Assembly: GCA_019459085.1 (NCBI GenBank)
Contig: JAIBEW010000019.1
Location: 62,001-126,000 of the forward strand
Length of the DNA stretch: 64,000 nucleotides
Source: Kaistella sp.
Lineage (GTDB): Bacteria > Bacteroidota > Bacteroidia > Flavobacteriales > Weeksellaceae
Direction: 5' to 3'
Every line of letters begins with the position of its first letter. Positions within the stretch are counted from its first letter, which is position 1. This document shows positions 41,899 to 50,988 of this stretch, in pieces. A program made the translations under genes and the position numbers. A model generated the notes under the pieces. The model was not told the origin of the DNA. It was given only the letters and a program-made list of their open reading frames with translations, and did not search any database.

Positions 41899-42528
41899 TT
41901 ATTCCTGTGTAAACCCCAAATTCATAAAAACAGAAATCAAAATATTGGCTTTCACCTTTTTTTCAGCTTCTTTCAGATAATTGGAGTCTTTGGAATTGGG
42001 AAGGTAAATTTCGTAGAATTTTGGGTTCCGGATGACGAAAAGCGTTGCACCCATTACATTCGTCAGCACATCTTCGGGTTTGACGGCCAATGTAAAAACG
42101 CCGGAAGCCACTCCTTTTTTAATGACTTCATCAATTTTCATGACCGCCAACTGGTAGAAATCAAGAAGTTCGTCTTTCAAATGATCTGTATGCCTGAATT
42201 CCTGAGTGACAAAACCGTGAAAATAATTATACTTAAATAACTGGGAAACAATATATTTCAGAATTTCCTTCATCTGCATTTCCGGTTTCCCTTCTTTGAT
42301 GGTTTCGGTAAATTCTGAAAAATTAGCGCGCGTTTTCTGAACCCTGTACTGATACAGATACACCATCATTTTTTCTTTTGAACCGAAATAATAGGAAATC
42401 ATAGCCACATTAATGCCAGCTTTAGCCGAAATATCCCGCACCGAGGTACCCTCAAAACTTTTTTGGGCAATCAGTTCTTCTGCTACCTCTAATATATGTA
42501 TCTGTTTATCTGTAAATTTCTTACCCAT
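41899..42528 (-). CDS. TetR-family transcriptional regulator
   Basis: 209 residues. N-terminal TetR HTH: ILEVAEELIAQKSFEGTSVRDISAKAGINVAMISYYFGSKE covers helices 1-4 with the typical SYYFGSKE end. The C-terminal ligand domain is not assignable. It stands divergent from the TatD gene with an 88-bp gap, and its own target cannot be read. Confidence 0.9.
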   Translation of the reverse strand: MGKKFTDKQIHILEVAEELIAQKSFEGTSVRDISAKAGINVAMISYYFGSKEKMMVYLYQYRVQKTRANFSEFTETIKEGKPEMQMKEILKYIVSQLFKYNYFHGFVTQEFRHTDHLKDELLDFYQLAVMKIDEVIKKGVASGVFTLAVKPEDVLTNVMGATLFVIRNPKFYEIYLPNSKDSNYLKEAEKKVKANILISVFMNLGFTQE

Positions 42529-42605
42529 TTTTATTTCAGTTGAAGTAAAATTAACGTTTTTTTAACAGATAAACAAGCGTTTAAAACAATAAAACCAAAT
42601 TTCCT

Positions 42606-42613
42606 TAAATTTG
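42606..42613 (+). promoter_or_regulatory. -7 element touching the tatD start
   Basis: TAAATTTG ends only 3 nt before the ATG at 42617. The expected transcription start would fall at or next to the ATG, so the mRNA may be leaderless. Confidence 0.5.
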
Positions 42614-42616
42614 AAG

Positions 42617-43246
42617 ATGACTTTTCTCGATTTTCATCATCATCATTCCGGCAGCATTTCAGGTATTTATAATCTGAGCTTTGACGAAGAAATTCCGTCC
42701 ACTCTTTTTTCGGCCGGAATTCATCCAAGTGAAACTGCAGGAAATCTGGAAGAAAAATTCCAGTGGTTTAAAGAAGTTTCAAAAAACGCCAACTGTGTCG
42801 CCATCGGTGAATGCGGTCTTGACGGGATGATAAAACTTGATCCTCAGATTCAGGAAGACGCTTTTGTAAAACAGATTGAATGGGCCAATGAAATGAAGAA
42901 ACCGATGATTATTCACTGTGTGAAAATGTTTCCGGACCTCATCCGGTTAAGAAAAAAGTCCAAAGTACCCATGATTGTGCACGGTTTCAACAAAAGAAAA
43001 ACGATTGGTCTGGAACTGCTGAAAAATGATTTTTTTTTGAGTTTCGGAAAATCTGCGTTGTATAATGTAAATTTGCAGGATTTTTTAAGCGAAGTCCCAA
43101 CGGAAAAAATATTTCTGGAGACCGACTCTGCTGATTTCGACTTGAAGGAATTATATGAAGTTACCGCACGTTTAAAAAACATAAGTCCGGAAGATCTGGA
43201 CAAAAAAATAAAAGAAAACCTTGAGTTTTTAAAAATCTCCATATAA
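42617..43246 (+). CDS. TatD-family metal-dependent hydrolase
   Basis: 209 residues, TIM-barrel amidohydrolase: FLDFHHHHSG replaces the usual DxHxH opening, then AIGECGLDGM, KPMIIHCVK, MIVHGFNKR and FLETDSADF with the catalytic Asp. TatD proteins act as DNases or hydrolases. It is about 45 residues shorter than E. coli TatD. Ends 1 bp before tcdA, so the pair with rnpA forms an operon. Confidence 0.88.
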   Translation: MTFLDFHHHHSGSISGIYNLSFDEEIPSTLFSAGIHPSETAGNLEEKFQWFKEVSKNANCVAIGECGLDGMIKLDPQIQEDAFVKQIEWANEMKKPMIIHCVKMFPDLIRLRKKSKVPMIVHGFNKRKTIGLELLKNDFFLSFGKSALYNVNLQDFLSEVPTEKIFLETDSADFDLKELYEVTARLKNISPEDLDKKIKENLEFLKISI

Positions 43247-43247
43247 A

Positions 43248-43976
43248 ATGCAAAACATCTGGCTCGAACGAACCGAACTGCTCATTAAAGAAAAAGGTCT
43301 TGAAAAACTTCAGAATGCCAATCTGCTTGTCATCGGTTTGGGTGGAGTCGGGTCTTTCGCGGCAGAATTTCTGGCAAGATCTGGAGTCGGAACCATGACG
43401 ATTGTGGACGGAGATACCGTAGACATCACGAATATCAACCGTCAGCTTCCCGCACTTCATTCAACGGTAGGAAAATCAAAAGTTGAAATTGTCGCAGAAC
43501 GTATTCTCGACATCAATCCCCGGTTAAACCTCACAAAAATCAATGAATTTCTGAACCCGGAACGCATGGAGGAAATCATTGATTCCCAGAAATTTGATTA
43601 TATTTTAGACTGTATCGACAGCGTAACACCTAAAATTACGCTCATTAAAACCGCAAAGCGGAAAAAAGTTAAAATAGTGAGCTGTATGGGAGCCGGCGGA
43701 AAAATGGATCCGGCCAAAGTCATGGTTCGTGATATCAGCAAAACCCACAACTGTTATTTGGCAAAAAATGTGAGGAAACGTTTGAAAAAAGAGAACATCA
43801 ATAAAGGAATCCGCTGTGTTTTCTCGAATGAAATTCAGGACGAGGAAAGCTTGAAAATGACCGACGGCACGAATTTCAAACGCTCTTTTTATGGCACCGT
43901 GAGTTTTATGCCTGCCATTTTCGGACTTTATGCAGCTGCAGAAGTCATTAATCATTTAATTAAAAAGCATGACTGA
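43248..43976 (+). CDS. tcdA: tRNA threonylcarbamoyladenosine dehydratase
   Basis: E1-like ThiF-family enzyme of 242 residues that cyclises t6A37 to ct6A. The nucleotide-binding GLGGVGSFAAEFLARSG, the DGDTVDITNINRQ adenylate motif, and YILDCIDSVTPKI are TcdA/YgdL hallmarks. Its stop overlaps the rnpA start by 8 bp, joining two tRNA-maturation genes. Confidence 0.93.
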   Translation: MQNIWLERTELLIKEKGLEKLQNANLLVIGLGGVGSFAAEFLARSGVGTMTIVDGDTVDITNINRQLPALHSTVGKSKVEIVAERILDINPRLNLTKINEFLNPERMEEIIDSQKFDYILDCIDSVTPKITLIKTAKRKKVKIVSCMGAGGKMDPAKVMVRDISKTHNCYLAKNVRKRLKKENINKGIRCVFSNEIQDEESLKMTDGTNFKRSFYGTVSFMPAIFGLYAAAEVINHLIKKHD

Positions 43977-44349
43977 TTTTAAGTTTCCCAAAGCAGAAAA
44001 ACTCAAACAAAAAAGGGAAATTGATTTGCTTTTTGCGAAAGGGAAATGGCTTTCGGTGGAAAATCTGAGGATTATTTCGATTGATCTCGACAAAAATCCT
44101 CAGGAAGAATTTGAAATTGCGAACCAGAAATTCGGGGTCTCGGTTTCAAAAAAATATTTCAAAAGAGCCACCGACAGGAACCGTATCAAAAGGCTTCTGC
44201 GCGAAGTGTACCGGCATAACAAAGATCTGTTTCTGGAACATTTCGGTATTCATTCTGTTTCCATGCTTTTTTGGGTTTCCGGTGAAAAACCTTCCGATTT
44301 AAAATCTCTCGAAAACAATTTTGTAAACCTCTGTAAATCAAAAAAATAA
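43969..44349 (+). CDS. rnpA: Ribonuclease P protein component
   Basis: 126 residues. Opening LKQKREIDLLFAKGKWL and the RNA-binding signature FKRATDRNRIKRLLREVYR are diagnostic. It supports the RNase P ribozyme in 5' tRNA trimming. The usual rpmH-rnpA pair is not seen here; rnpA sits behind tcdA instead. Confidence 0.95.
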   Translation: MTDFKFPKAEKLKQKREIDLLFAKGKWLSVENLRIISIDLDKNPQEEFEIANQKFGVSVSKKYFKRATDRNRIKRLLREVYRHNKDLFLEHFGIHSVSMLFWVSGEKPSDLKSLENNFVNLCKSKK

Positions 44350-44374
44350 TTTTCGACGATTCGCAGGCTTTTTG

Positions 44375-44382
44375 TAAATTTG
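44375..44382 (+). promoter_or_regulatory. -7 element of the DUF4126 gene
   Basis: TAAATTTG, 30 nt before the ATG, followed at once by the small inverted repeat GGTTA/TAACC. Confidence 0.45.
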
Positions 44383-44412
44383 GTTAGATTTAACCATTAG
44401 TTTTACTCAAAA

Positions 44413-45033
44413 ATGCTGGAAAACATTCCCTATTTACCTTATGCAATCAGTGCTTTCATCGGCGTTGGTCTTGCTGCAGCAACCGGCTTCAGGGTTTTTC
44501 TGCCCATGTTTGCCGTAAGTCTGGCTTCATTTATGGGTTGGATTCCCATGCATGAAAATTTTGACTGGTTAGCCGGACTTCCCACGCTCATCACGACAGG
44601 AATTGCGACGGTCGTAGAAATTCTGGCGTATTACATTCCTTTTGTAGATCATCTTTTAGATACGATATCGGTTCCGTTGGCGACCGTTGCTGGCTCCGTG
44701 ATGTTTGCAAGTCAGTTTGCGGATATCGGAACTTTTCCGCAATGGGCTTTGGCCCTAATTGCAGGTGGCGGTACCGCAGCGGTCATCAGTTCAGGTTTTG
44801 CCGGAACGCGTGCTGCATCCACAGCTACAACGGGAGGTTTAGGGAATTCTGTGGTGGCGACAACAGAAACCGCGGGAGCCGGATTAATGTCGGTTTTAGC
44901 TTTAGCAACACCGGTTATCGCATTTATTGCAGCGGTAAGTTTATTAATTACCGTCTTTGTTTTAGGCAAAAAATTGTGGAGACGGTTTCGCCGCAATACT
45001 CCGGATAAAGCTCCGAATCAATATAGCGGATAA
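44413..45033 (+). CDS. DUF4126 membrane protein
   Basis: 206 residues with about five hydrophobic segments, Gly/Ala/Thr-rich in the middle (AGGGTAAVISSGFAGTRAASTATTGG). It matches the DUF4126 plan, including VGLAAATGFRVFLPMFAVSL near the N-terminus. Integral inner-membrane protein of unknown role. Ends at a terminator shared with the convergent gene. Confidence 0.85.
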   Translation: MLENIPYLPYAISAFIGVGLAAATGFRVFLPMFAVSLASFMGWIPMHENFDWLAGLPTLITTGIATVVEILAYYIPFVDHLLDTISVPLATVAGSVMFASQFADIGTFPQWALALIAGGGTAAVISSGFAGTRAASTATTGGLGNSVVATTETAGAGLMSVLALATPVIAFIAAVSLLITVFVLGKKLWRRFRRNTPDKAPNQYSG

Positions 45034-45062
45034 AAAAACGCCCATTGCTGAGCGTTTTTTTT
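45032..45062. terminator. Bidirectional terminator
   Basis: AAAACGC and GCGTTTT flank CCATTGCTGA, with A-runs before and T-runs after, so it can serve both the DUF4126 gene and the convergent low-complexity gene. Confidence 0.8.
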
Positions 45063-46794
45063 ATGTATTTTTTCTTAATTCTTTTATTTCCTGGATCCGG
45101 CCTTCGAAAATCTCTTTCTTTTCCGGATGTTTTTCGGATAAGATTCCATACGCTTTAATGGCTTTTGAAAAAAGTTTCTGTTCCGTATAAATTCTGGCCA
45201 GCGTTTCGGTCATCAGATGCGAAATATCATCTCCCTTTTCTTTCACAACAAAGGTAGATTCTTCTTTCAACTGAGAAATCCTCGGCTCTTTTTCAATAAA
45301 GGTTTCAATCACGTTTGTTTTGATCTCTTTTTTTGAAATTTCCTCAATTTCTTCATTTTTTGATGAATTTCTGTCGATTTTAAGCCAGTTTTGCCAGGTA
45401 TTGATGAAAGTCGTAACATTGCTATCCGGAAGCGGAGCAGGTTCCGAAACTGTTTCCGTGACTTTTTTAACCTCATCATTTTCTTTCTTTGAATCAATCG
45501 CCGAAACATTTTGGGTGAAAAAAGATACATTGAAAACAGGCCTTTCATCGGCTTTGATGTCTGTAACTGGGGCCGCGGTTTGAGGCTCCGATTTTGAAAC
45601 AACTGGTTCGGCGATGACAGGTTTTTCCGCAGGTTTGTTTTCTGATGGAGCTCCAGCTTTACTGATCAGTGAATCCGGAATATTATTGGAAAACTGCATC
45701 GGTTTCCAAACCGGTTTTTCGGAATCAATTGTATTGATGCTGGTTTCAGCAGGTTTTTCTGTTTTAACGAGTTTGTTTTCAGCAGACATCTCCTGTTTTT
45801 CAGAAACTTTTAAGATGTCTTTCCCTTCGATTTCAGGAGCAGCATCAGAAAGTCCCGCTTGTGGCGTCGTAATTTCAAAACTTTGGATGTCGGAGAAATT
45901 CACATCGGTATTCCGAACAGGTTCTTCTTCTTTTTCAGCCGGTTCTTTTTTGGTGCGCTGAACTTTAGCTTCCACTTCTGCAATCAGGCGTTTCATTTCC
46001 TCATCATTTTTATCTGTTTGAGGCTTCGGAACTTTATACGTCTCCGAGTTTGAACCGGCGGTAATTTTAACTTCCGGCATAAATTCGTCCAGACCATGAA
46101 AACTCAGTTCTGCAGCATTTTCAACCGTTCCTACAACAGCAGAAATTTTACTCGGATCAACCACCTTTTCGTGTGAAATAATATCGGTTTCAGCTATTTC
46201 TTTATAATCAGGCTGAGCCGGCGGGATTTCTATTTTTTCTTGTGGAATTTCTTCAACAACAGGTTTTTCTTCTTCCGGAATTTTCACTGACGTTGGGCTT
46301 TGCGTAACAATCTGACCGGATTCTTTCGTGGATTCGATATCAATTACCTCATTCTGTCTTTCCATGAAATTCTCTTCCCCTTCAAATAAAATCCGGTTCA
46401 GGGCGCCTTTAACAAATACAGGTTCCGGCGTAATGACTGGTACCGCTTCAATCTGTTCATAAACCGTTTTCGGCTGCTCTTCGCTTTGCTGTTCTACAAT
46501 TTCGGGTTCCTTTACTTCGGATTTCTGTACAATTCTTTCTTCCGGAATATTTTTTTCCTCGAAGTTTTTTGTGATGAACTGATACAGTATCTTTTTATCG
46601 GTGGTATAAGCCGCAGTTCTGGAGAGTTCTGCCTGATAATTTTCAGGACTGAATTTCCGGGTCGCGAATAAATGCAGGGCTCTGATATTCTGGATATACG
46701 GAAATTTACCGAGCTCCTGTTCGAAGACATTCATATCGTCGGAACGGAGGCTTTCGGGATTCCTGATTACTTCTAAAATTCTGGAATTTATCAT
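45061..46794 (-). CDS. Low-complexity protein with TPR-like C-terminus
   Basis: 577 residues. N-terminal folded part (about 1-95, MINSRILEVIRNPESLRSDD, HLFATRKFSPENYQAELSRTAAYTTDKK), then about 380 residues rich in Glu, Pro, Lys, Val and Ser with no sign of a fold, and a C-terminal TPR-like pair (TETLARIYTEQKLFSKAIKAYGILSEKHPEKK). No signal peptide. Directly behind lptE by 1 bp, so co-translated with it. I do not recognise a family; a cytoplasmic scaffold for envelope assembly is conceivable but unproven. Confidence 0.75.
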   Translation of the reverse strand: MINSRILEVIRNPESLRSDDMNVFEQELGKFPYIQNIRALHLFATRKFSPENYQAELSRTAAYTTDKKILYQFITKNFEEKNIPEERIVQKSEVKEPEIVEQQSEEQPKTVYEQIEAVPVITPEPVFVKGALNRILFEGEENFMERQNEVIDIESTKESGQIVTQSPTSVKIPEEEKPVVEEIPQEKIEIPPAQPDYKEIAETDIISHEKVVDPSKISAVVGTVENAAELSFHGLDEFMPEVKITAGSNSETYKVPKPQTDKNDEEMKRLIAEVEAKVQRTKKEPAEKEEEPVRNTDVNFSDIQSFEITTPQAGLSDAAPEIEGKDILKVSEKQEMSAENKLVKTEKPAETSINTIDSEKPVWKPMQFSNNIPDSLISKAGAPSENKPAEKPVIAEPVVSKSEPQTAAPVTDIKADERPVFNVSFFTQNVSAIDSKKENDEVKKVTETVSEPAPLPDSNVTTFINTWQNWLKIDRNSSKNEEIEEISKKEIKTNVIETFIEKEPRISQLKEESTFVVKEKGDDISHLMTETLARIYTEQKLFSKAIKAYGILSEKHPEKKEIFEGRIQEIKELRKNT

Positions 46795-46795
46795 G

Positions 46796-47332
46796 TTACC
46801 AATTGGCTACAATATCATTAAATATTTTGTTGATGATTCTTTCGTTCACTATTTTTACCTGTGAAACTTCTATCTGATTAATATCGAGATCGCTGCTGAA
46901 CACCGCTTCGTCAGAATAAGTCCGGTCGAAACTTTTTTCCGGCTCAATTTTGTTTTCGTAATGTACCTTCACGGTAATCGTAAGTTTGTTCTGGGCTGCC
47001 TGAATATTCCCGCCGGGAGAGTTTACGGGGCTTGAAATGGTCGTCGGCGAAATGGTATAATCGGAAATTTCTCCTTCAATTAAAATGTCCGGATTTTCCT
47101 TGGTTCCTTTTAAGGTCGTTCGCTGCAGAAAACGGTTCTGGATATCAGTTGAAAACTGCTGCGCCAAACTTGGGTTTACCAAAGCTGCATTATTAGGGAA
47201 ATCGCTGATTTGAATGGTTTTGGTTTCTGGACTGAGTGAGGAACCCGTGAAACTGTAACACGACTGGAAAAAAATGGTAAAAAGGAATAAAAATCCCGTA
47301 AAAGCGGTTGTTTTTCTGATATTGAAATTCAT
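46796..47332 (-). CDS. lptE: LPS-assembly lipoprotein LptE family
   Basis: 178 residues from the ATG at 47332, lipobox FFQSC (Cys25). The sequence after it (YSFTGSSLSPETKTIQI) opens like Bacteroidota LptE, and the PDILIEGEISDYTISP strand plus the C-terminal helix fit. LptE plugs the LptD barrel in LPS export. The frame extends to 47434, but that part overlaps the sigma-54 activator gene and lacks a signal. Starts 1 bp after the activator gene stop. Confidence 0.88.
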   Translation of the reverse strand: MNFNIRKTTAFTGFLFLFTIFFQSCYSFTGSSLSPETKTIQISDFPNNAALVNPSLAQQFSTDIQNRFLQRTTLKGTKENPDILIEGEISDYTISPTTISSPVNSPGGNIQAAQNKLTITVKVHYENKIEPEKSFDRTYSDEAVFSSDLDINQIEVSQVKIVNERIINKIFNDIVANW

Positions 47333-47333
47333 A

Positions 47334-48611
47334 TTAATCGTCAAGATTATACTGTTTGATTTTGCGGTAAAGGGTCCGTTGCGAAATTCCGAGTTCGTCG
47401 GCTGCTTTGTTTCTTCGTCCTTTGTGTTTTTCAAGTGCCTTCACAATAAGTTCCCTTTCATTATTCTGAAGCGAAAGTGAGTCGGGTTTTGCCTCTTCCA
47501 TTTCGATATCCTCCACATCATCATATTCCTCATTCGTATCGGAATAAATGGCAGGATTATGCACCTGAGTTTTACTATTTTCAAAATAGAGCAGCGAATT
47601 CGGGTTCTGGGACTGCGTTTCAGGCGTAAAAACCCTGTTGATGAGATTTTTTTCCTGATTGCTCAAGTCTCCGTTTCCGCGGTTTTTAATGAGTTCCGAA
47701 GTTAGGGATTTTAAATCATTCAGGTCATTCCGCATATCGAAAAGGATCTTGTACATGATTTCCCTTTCGGAATGAAATTCGTTTGAAGAGACTGCATTTC
47801 CTCTTTGAATAACCGCCGGAAGCTGCGTCTGCACCGGAATATATTCTCCGAGTTTCACTGAATTTACGGTTCTGTTCTGTTCAACAACTGTCATCTGTTC
47901 CACGAGGTTCCGCAACTGACGGATATTCCCCGGGAACGCATAGTTTTCAAGATAAGTTACGGCATCATCGGTTAAAACCAATTCAGGCATGCGGTATTTT
48001 TCAGCAAAATCGATTGCAAATTTCCGGAAAAGCAAATGGATATCTCCTTTTCTTTCGCGCAAAGGCGGCATATCAATCTGTACGGTGTTCAACCGGTAAT
48101 ATAAATCCTCACGGAAGCGGCTGTCATCAATCGCCTTCAGCATATTCACGTTGGTTGCCGCTACAATTCTCACATTTGTTTTCTGAATCTGCGAAGATCC
48201 AACTTTCATAAATTCGCCGCTTTCCAAGACACGCAAAAGCCTTACCTGAGTCTGGAGCGGAAGTTCACCGACCTCATCCAGAAAAATGGTTCCGCCGTCT
48301 GCCACTTCAAAATATCCTTTTCTGGTGGAAGTTGCCCCTGTAAAAGCTCCTTTTTCGTGTCCGAAAAGTTCAGAATCAATGGTTCCTTCAGGAATTGCAC
48401 CACAGTTTACGACAATATATGGCTGGTGTTTTCTGCGTGATTCGGAATGGATGATTTTCGGAATAAATTCCTTTCCGACACCCGATTCCCCCATTACCAG
48501 AACAGAAATATCGGTGGGAGCCACCTGATTGGCTTTTTCAAGGGCACGGTTAAGTGCCGGGAAATTTCCGATGATGCCGAAACGCGTTTTTATGGATTGT
48601 AAGTCTGTCAT
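47334..48611 (-). CDS. Sigma-54-dependent transcriptional activator
   Basis: 425 residues without a receiver domain. AAA+ core begins at once: GESGVGKEFIPKIIH (Walker A), ELFGHEKGAFTGA (sigma-54 contact loop), GGTIFLDEVGELP (Walker B) and the RFREDLYYRL sensor. A linker of about 150 residues follows, and a Fis-type HTH ends the protein (NKAADELGISQRTLYRKIKQY). Lacking an input domain, it is probably controlled by level or partner. The operon order miaB, activator, lptE is conserved in flavobacteria. Confidence 0.93.
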   Translation of the reverse strand: MTDLQSIKTRFGIIGNFPALNRALEKANQVAPTDISVLVMGESGVGKEFIPKIIHSESRRKHQPYIVVNCGAIPEGTIDSELFGHEKGAFTGATSTRKGYFEVADGGTIFLDEVGELPLQTQVRLLRVLESGEFMKVGSSQIQKTNVRIVAATNVNMLKAIDDSRFREDLYYRLNTVQIDMPPLRERKGDIHLLFRKFAIDFAEKYRMPELVLTDDAVTYLENYAFPGNIRQLRNLVEQMTVVEQNRTVNSVKLGEYIPVQTQLPAVIQRGNAVSSNEFHSEREIMYKILFDMRNDLNDLKSLTSELIKNRGNGDLSNQEKNLINRVFTPETQSQNPNSLLYFENSKTQVHNPAIYSDTNEEYDDVEDIEMEEAKPDSLSLQNNERELIVKALEKHKGRRNKAADELGISQRTLYRKIKQYNLDD

Positions 48612-48674
48612 TTTTTTAAAAATTTCTATGGTTCTGAAGACGTTTAGATGAAGAATATCCTTTAAAGAAGAATA

Positions 48675-50177
48675 TTAAACCACCGCTGAATTAGCCTGCG
48701 TCCCCAAAAGTGTGCCCTGGGTATTGCCGTAAACAAAAACTGACACCATGTCGCCCAATTTCTGACCTTCCTGTTTATCAAAAACACAGACGGCATTTTG
48801 GGAATTTCGGCCTTTCCACTGGTTTTCATTCTTTCTTGAGGTGCCTTCAATAAGGATTTCGTGGCTTCTGCCAACGTAACCTTCCATTCTTTTCCGCGAA
48901 AGTTCACCCTGCAAAGCAATCACTTCTGCAAGTCTTCTCTGTTTCACATCCGAAGGAATATCATCTTCCATCTTTTTATGCGCCGGCGTTCCCGGTCTTT
49001 CGGAATAGGCAAACATATAACCGTAATCGTATTCCACTTCTCTCATTAAAGATAAAGTGAGCTGATGATCTTCTTCCTTTTCACCGCAAAATCCGATGAT
49101 CATATCCTGCGAAAATGAAATATCAGGAATCAATTCTTTCGCTTTATTGATCAAACTGAGGTATTCTTCACGCGTATGCTGTCTGTTCATTTTTTCCAGC
49201 ATCGTATTGCTTCCGCTTTGCACCGGAAGGTGAATGTATTTGCAGATATTGGCGTGTTCCGCCATGACTTTAAACACATCGGTCGTCATATCATGCGGAT
49301 TTGATGTAGAAAAACGGATCCGCATCTCGGGAACTGCCACAGCAACCATTTCCAGGAGCTTTGCGAAACTAATGGCCGTAAGTTTCTGCATTTCGGTAGC
49401 GTTTTTAAAATCTTTTTTCGCTCCGCCGCCGTACCATAAATAGGAATCTACGTTTTGTCCGAGAAGTGTAATTTCTTTGTAGCCGCTGTTCCACAACCCT
49501 TTACATTCTTCAATAATCGAGTGCGGATCCCGGCTTCTTTCCCGTCCGCGCGTAAAAGGAACCACACAGAACGTGCACATATTGTCGCAGCCGCGTGTAA
49601 TCGTTACAAAAGCAGTTACGCCGTTCCCGCCCAAACGGACAGGATTGATATCGGCATACGTTTCTTCTTTTGAAAGAATCACGTTGATCGCATCTCTGCC
49701 GTCATCGGTTTCTTTTAATAAATTCGGTAAATCTCTGTAAGCATCGGGCCCAACAACCAGATCTACAAGCTGTTCTTCTTCAAGAAATTTTGTTTTGAGG
49801 CGTTCAGCCATACAGCCAAGCACTCCAACGGTTAAATTGGGTCTTTCTTTTTTCAGATTTTTAAACTGAGAAAGCCGCATCCGAACGGTCTGTTCCGCTT
49901 TTTCCCGGATGGAGCATGTATTTAAGAGGATAAGATCCGCTTCTTCCGGTTTTAAAGTCGTGTTGTAGCCCTGTTCGTTGAGAATGGACGCCACGATTTC
50001 GGAATCGGAGAAATTCATCTGGCAGCCGTAGCTTTCCAGAAAAAGTTTTTTGGAATTTGCGGGTTTTTCTGATATGGCAAAAGCTTCGCCCTGTTTGGTT
50101 TCGTCGATATATTTGTCCTGCACGCTGTTAAGTTTGAATGGTAAATTATGACTGAGTTGTAAATTCAAATAATCCAC
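48675..50177 (-). CDS. miaB: tRNA-i6A37 methylthiotransferase
   Basis: Radical-SAM enzyme of 500 residues that adds the methylthio group at A37. The UPF0004 domain has the three cluster cysteines in ESYGCQMNFSDSE, NTCSIREKA and LGCMAERL; the radical-SAM triad is RGCDNMCTFCVVPFTRGRE; a TRAM domain closes. The frame has a GTG start at 50177, 14 nt after a minus-strand TATCTTTG (50199-50192); another GTG at 50123 is possible and would begin at VQDKYID, closer to the usual family start. Confidence 0.95.
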   Translation of the reverse strand: MDYLNLQLSHNLPFKLNSVQDKYIDETKQGEAFAISEKPANSKKLFLESYGCQMNFSDSEIVASILNEQGYNTTLKPEEADLILLNTCSIREKAEQTVRMRLSQFKNLKKERPNLTVGVLGCMAERLKTKFLEEEQLVDLVVGPDAYRDLPNLLKETDDGRDAINVILSKEETYADINPVRLGGNGVTAFVTITRGCDNMCTFCVVPFTRGRERSRDPHSIIEECKGLWNSGYKEITLLGQNVDSYLWYGGGAKKDFKNATEMQKLTAISFAKLLEMVAVAVPEMRIRFSTSNPHDMTTDVFKVMAEHANICKYIHLPVQSGSNTMLEKMNRQHTREEYLSLINKAKELIPDISFSQDMIIGFCGEKEEDHQLTLSLMREVEYDYGYMFAYSERPGTPAHKKMEDDIPSDVKQRRLAEVIALQGELSRKRMEGYVGRSHEILIEGTSRKNENQWKGRNSQNAVCVFDKQEGQKLGDMVSVFVYGNTQGTLLGTQANSAVV

Positions 50178-50191
50178 CTAAGTTGGAAGTG

Positions 50192-50199
50192 CAAAGATA
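50192..50199 (-). promoter_or_regulatory. -7 element of miaB operon
   Basis: TATCTTTG on the minus strand, 14 nt before the GTG at 50177. Confidence 0.5.
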
Positions 50200-50228
50200 A
50201 GAATTTTTGTGACAGAATGGCAGGTTAA

Positions 50229-50942
50229 TTATTCCGCTGTAAATTGAAGAGGCAGCCTGAAAAAACTTCTAAGAGGAACTCCGTGGATATTTGCCGGAGT
50301 CCATTTATTTTTGATTCTGGAAATTCCTTCAATCACCATTTCATCAAACTGCTTCATGCCGGTAGACTGGACTAATTTTATATTGCCAATTTTACCGTCA
50401 GGTTCCACGGAGAACGTAACTTCAAGTCTGAAAGTACCAGAAAATGTGAATCTCGACAAATCTATGTTTTGAAACACTTTCTTTCTGAAATTAGGCATCC
50501 CACCTTCATAAGTTGCGGCTACCATATCATTTTTCGGATTGTAGTCATCCTTTAATTCCTGAAAAAGTTCATGAGGATGAATCCAAAAATTTGTAATGGC
50601 TGCAACTTTCTCACCATCAACTATTGCTGGATTCCAACCTGTTAAATATTTGGCGACTTCTTTTGTAAGTTCGAAAGTACATTTGTTCTGTTCATAACTT
50701 CCCAATTCATCTTTTACATACTTTATCTTTTTATCAGGATAAATAACGATTTTGAAAAAAATAATTTCATTTTTGTTTTCACACGGTGGAATTTTTTTAT
50801 CAATCAAGACCTTGTGAAAGTCTTTATAGAACTGAACATCTCCCCCCACATAATTTTCCTGATTATCAGGAAACCTTTCATAAATAGTCTGCGAAAAGAG
50901 GTAAGAAGAAAAAAAGCTAAGTAAAAGAAAATATTTTGTCAT
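50229..50942 (-). CDS. Secreted TonB-C-terminal-like protein
   Basis: 237 residues with a signal peptide (MTKYFLLLSFFSSYLFSQ). The last 80 residues follow the TonB C-terminal pattern: FRLEVTFSVEPDGKIGNIKLVQSTGMKQFDE, then NKWTPANIHGVPLRSFFRLPLQF. Unlike true TonB it has no membrane anchor helix with a Pro-rich spacer. A second related protein is encoded next to it at about 51.2 kb. Role unknown. Confidence 0.75.
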   Translation of the reverse strand: MTKYFLLLSFFSSYLFSQTIYERFPDNQENYVGGDVQFYKDFHKVLIDKKIPPCENKNEIIFFKIVIYPDKKIKYVKDELGSYEQNKCTFELTKEVAKYLTGWNPAIVDGEKVAAITNFWIHPHELFQELKDDYNPKNDMVAATYEGGMPNFRKKVFQNIDLSRFTFSGTFRLEVTFSVEPDGKIGNIKLVQSTGMKQFDEMVIEGISRIKNKWTPANIHGVPLRSFFRLPLQFTAE

Positions 50943-50988
50943 ATAATTATATCATTAATTAAGCCTGCAACATCTGCAACTTTTAGCA

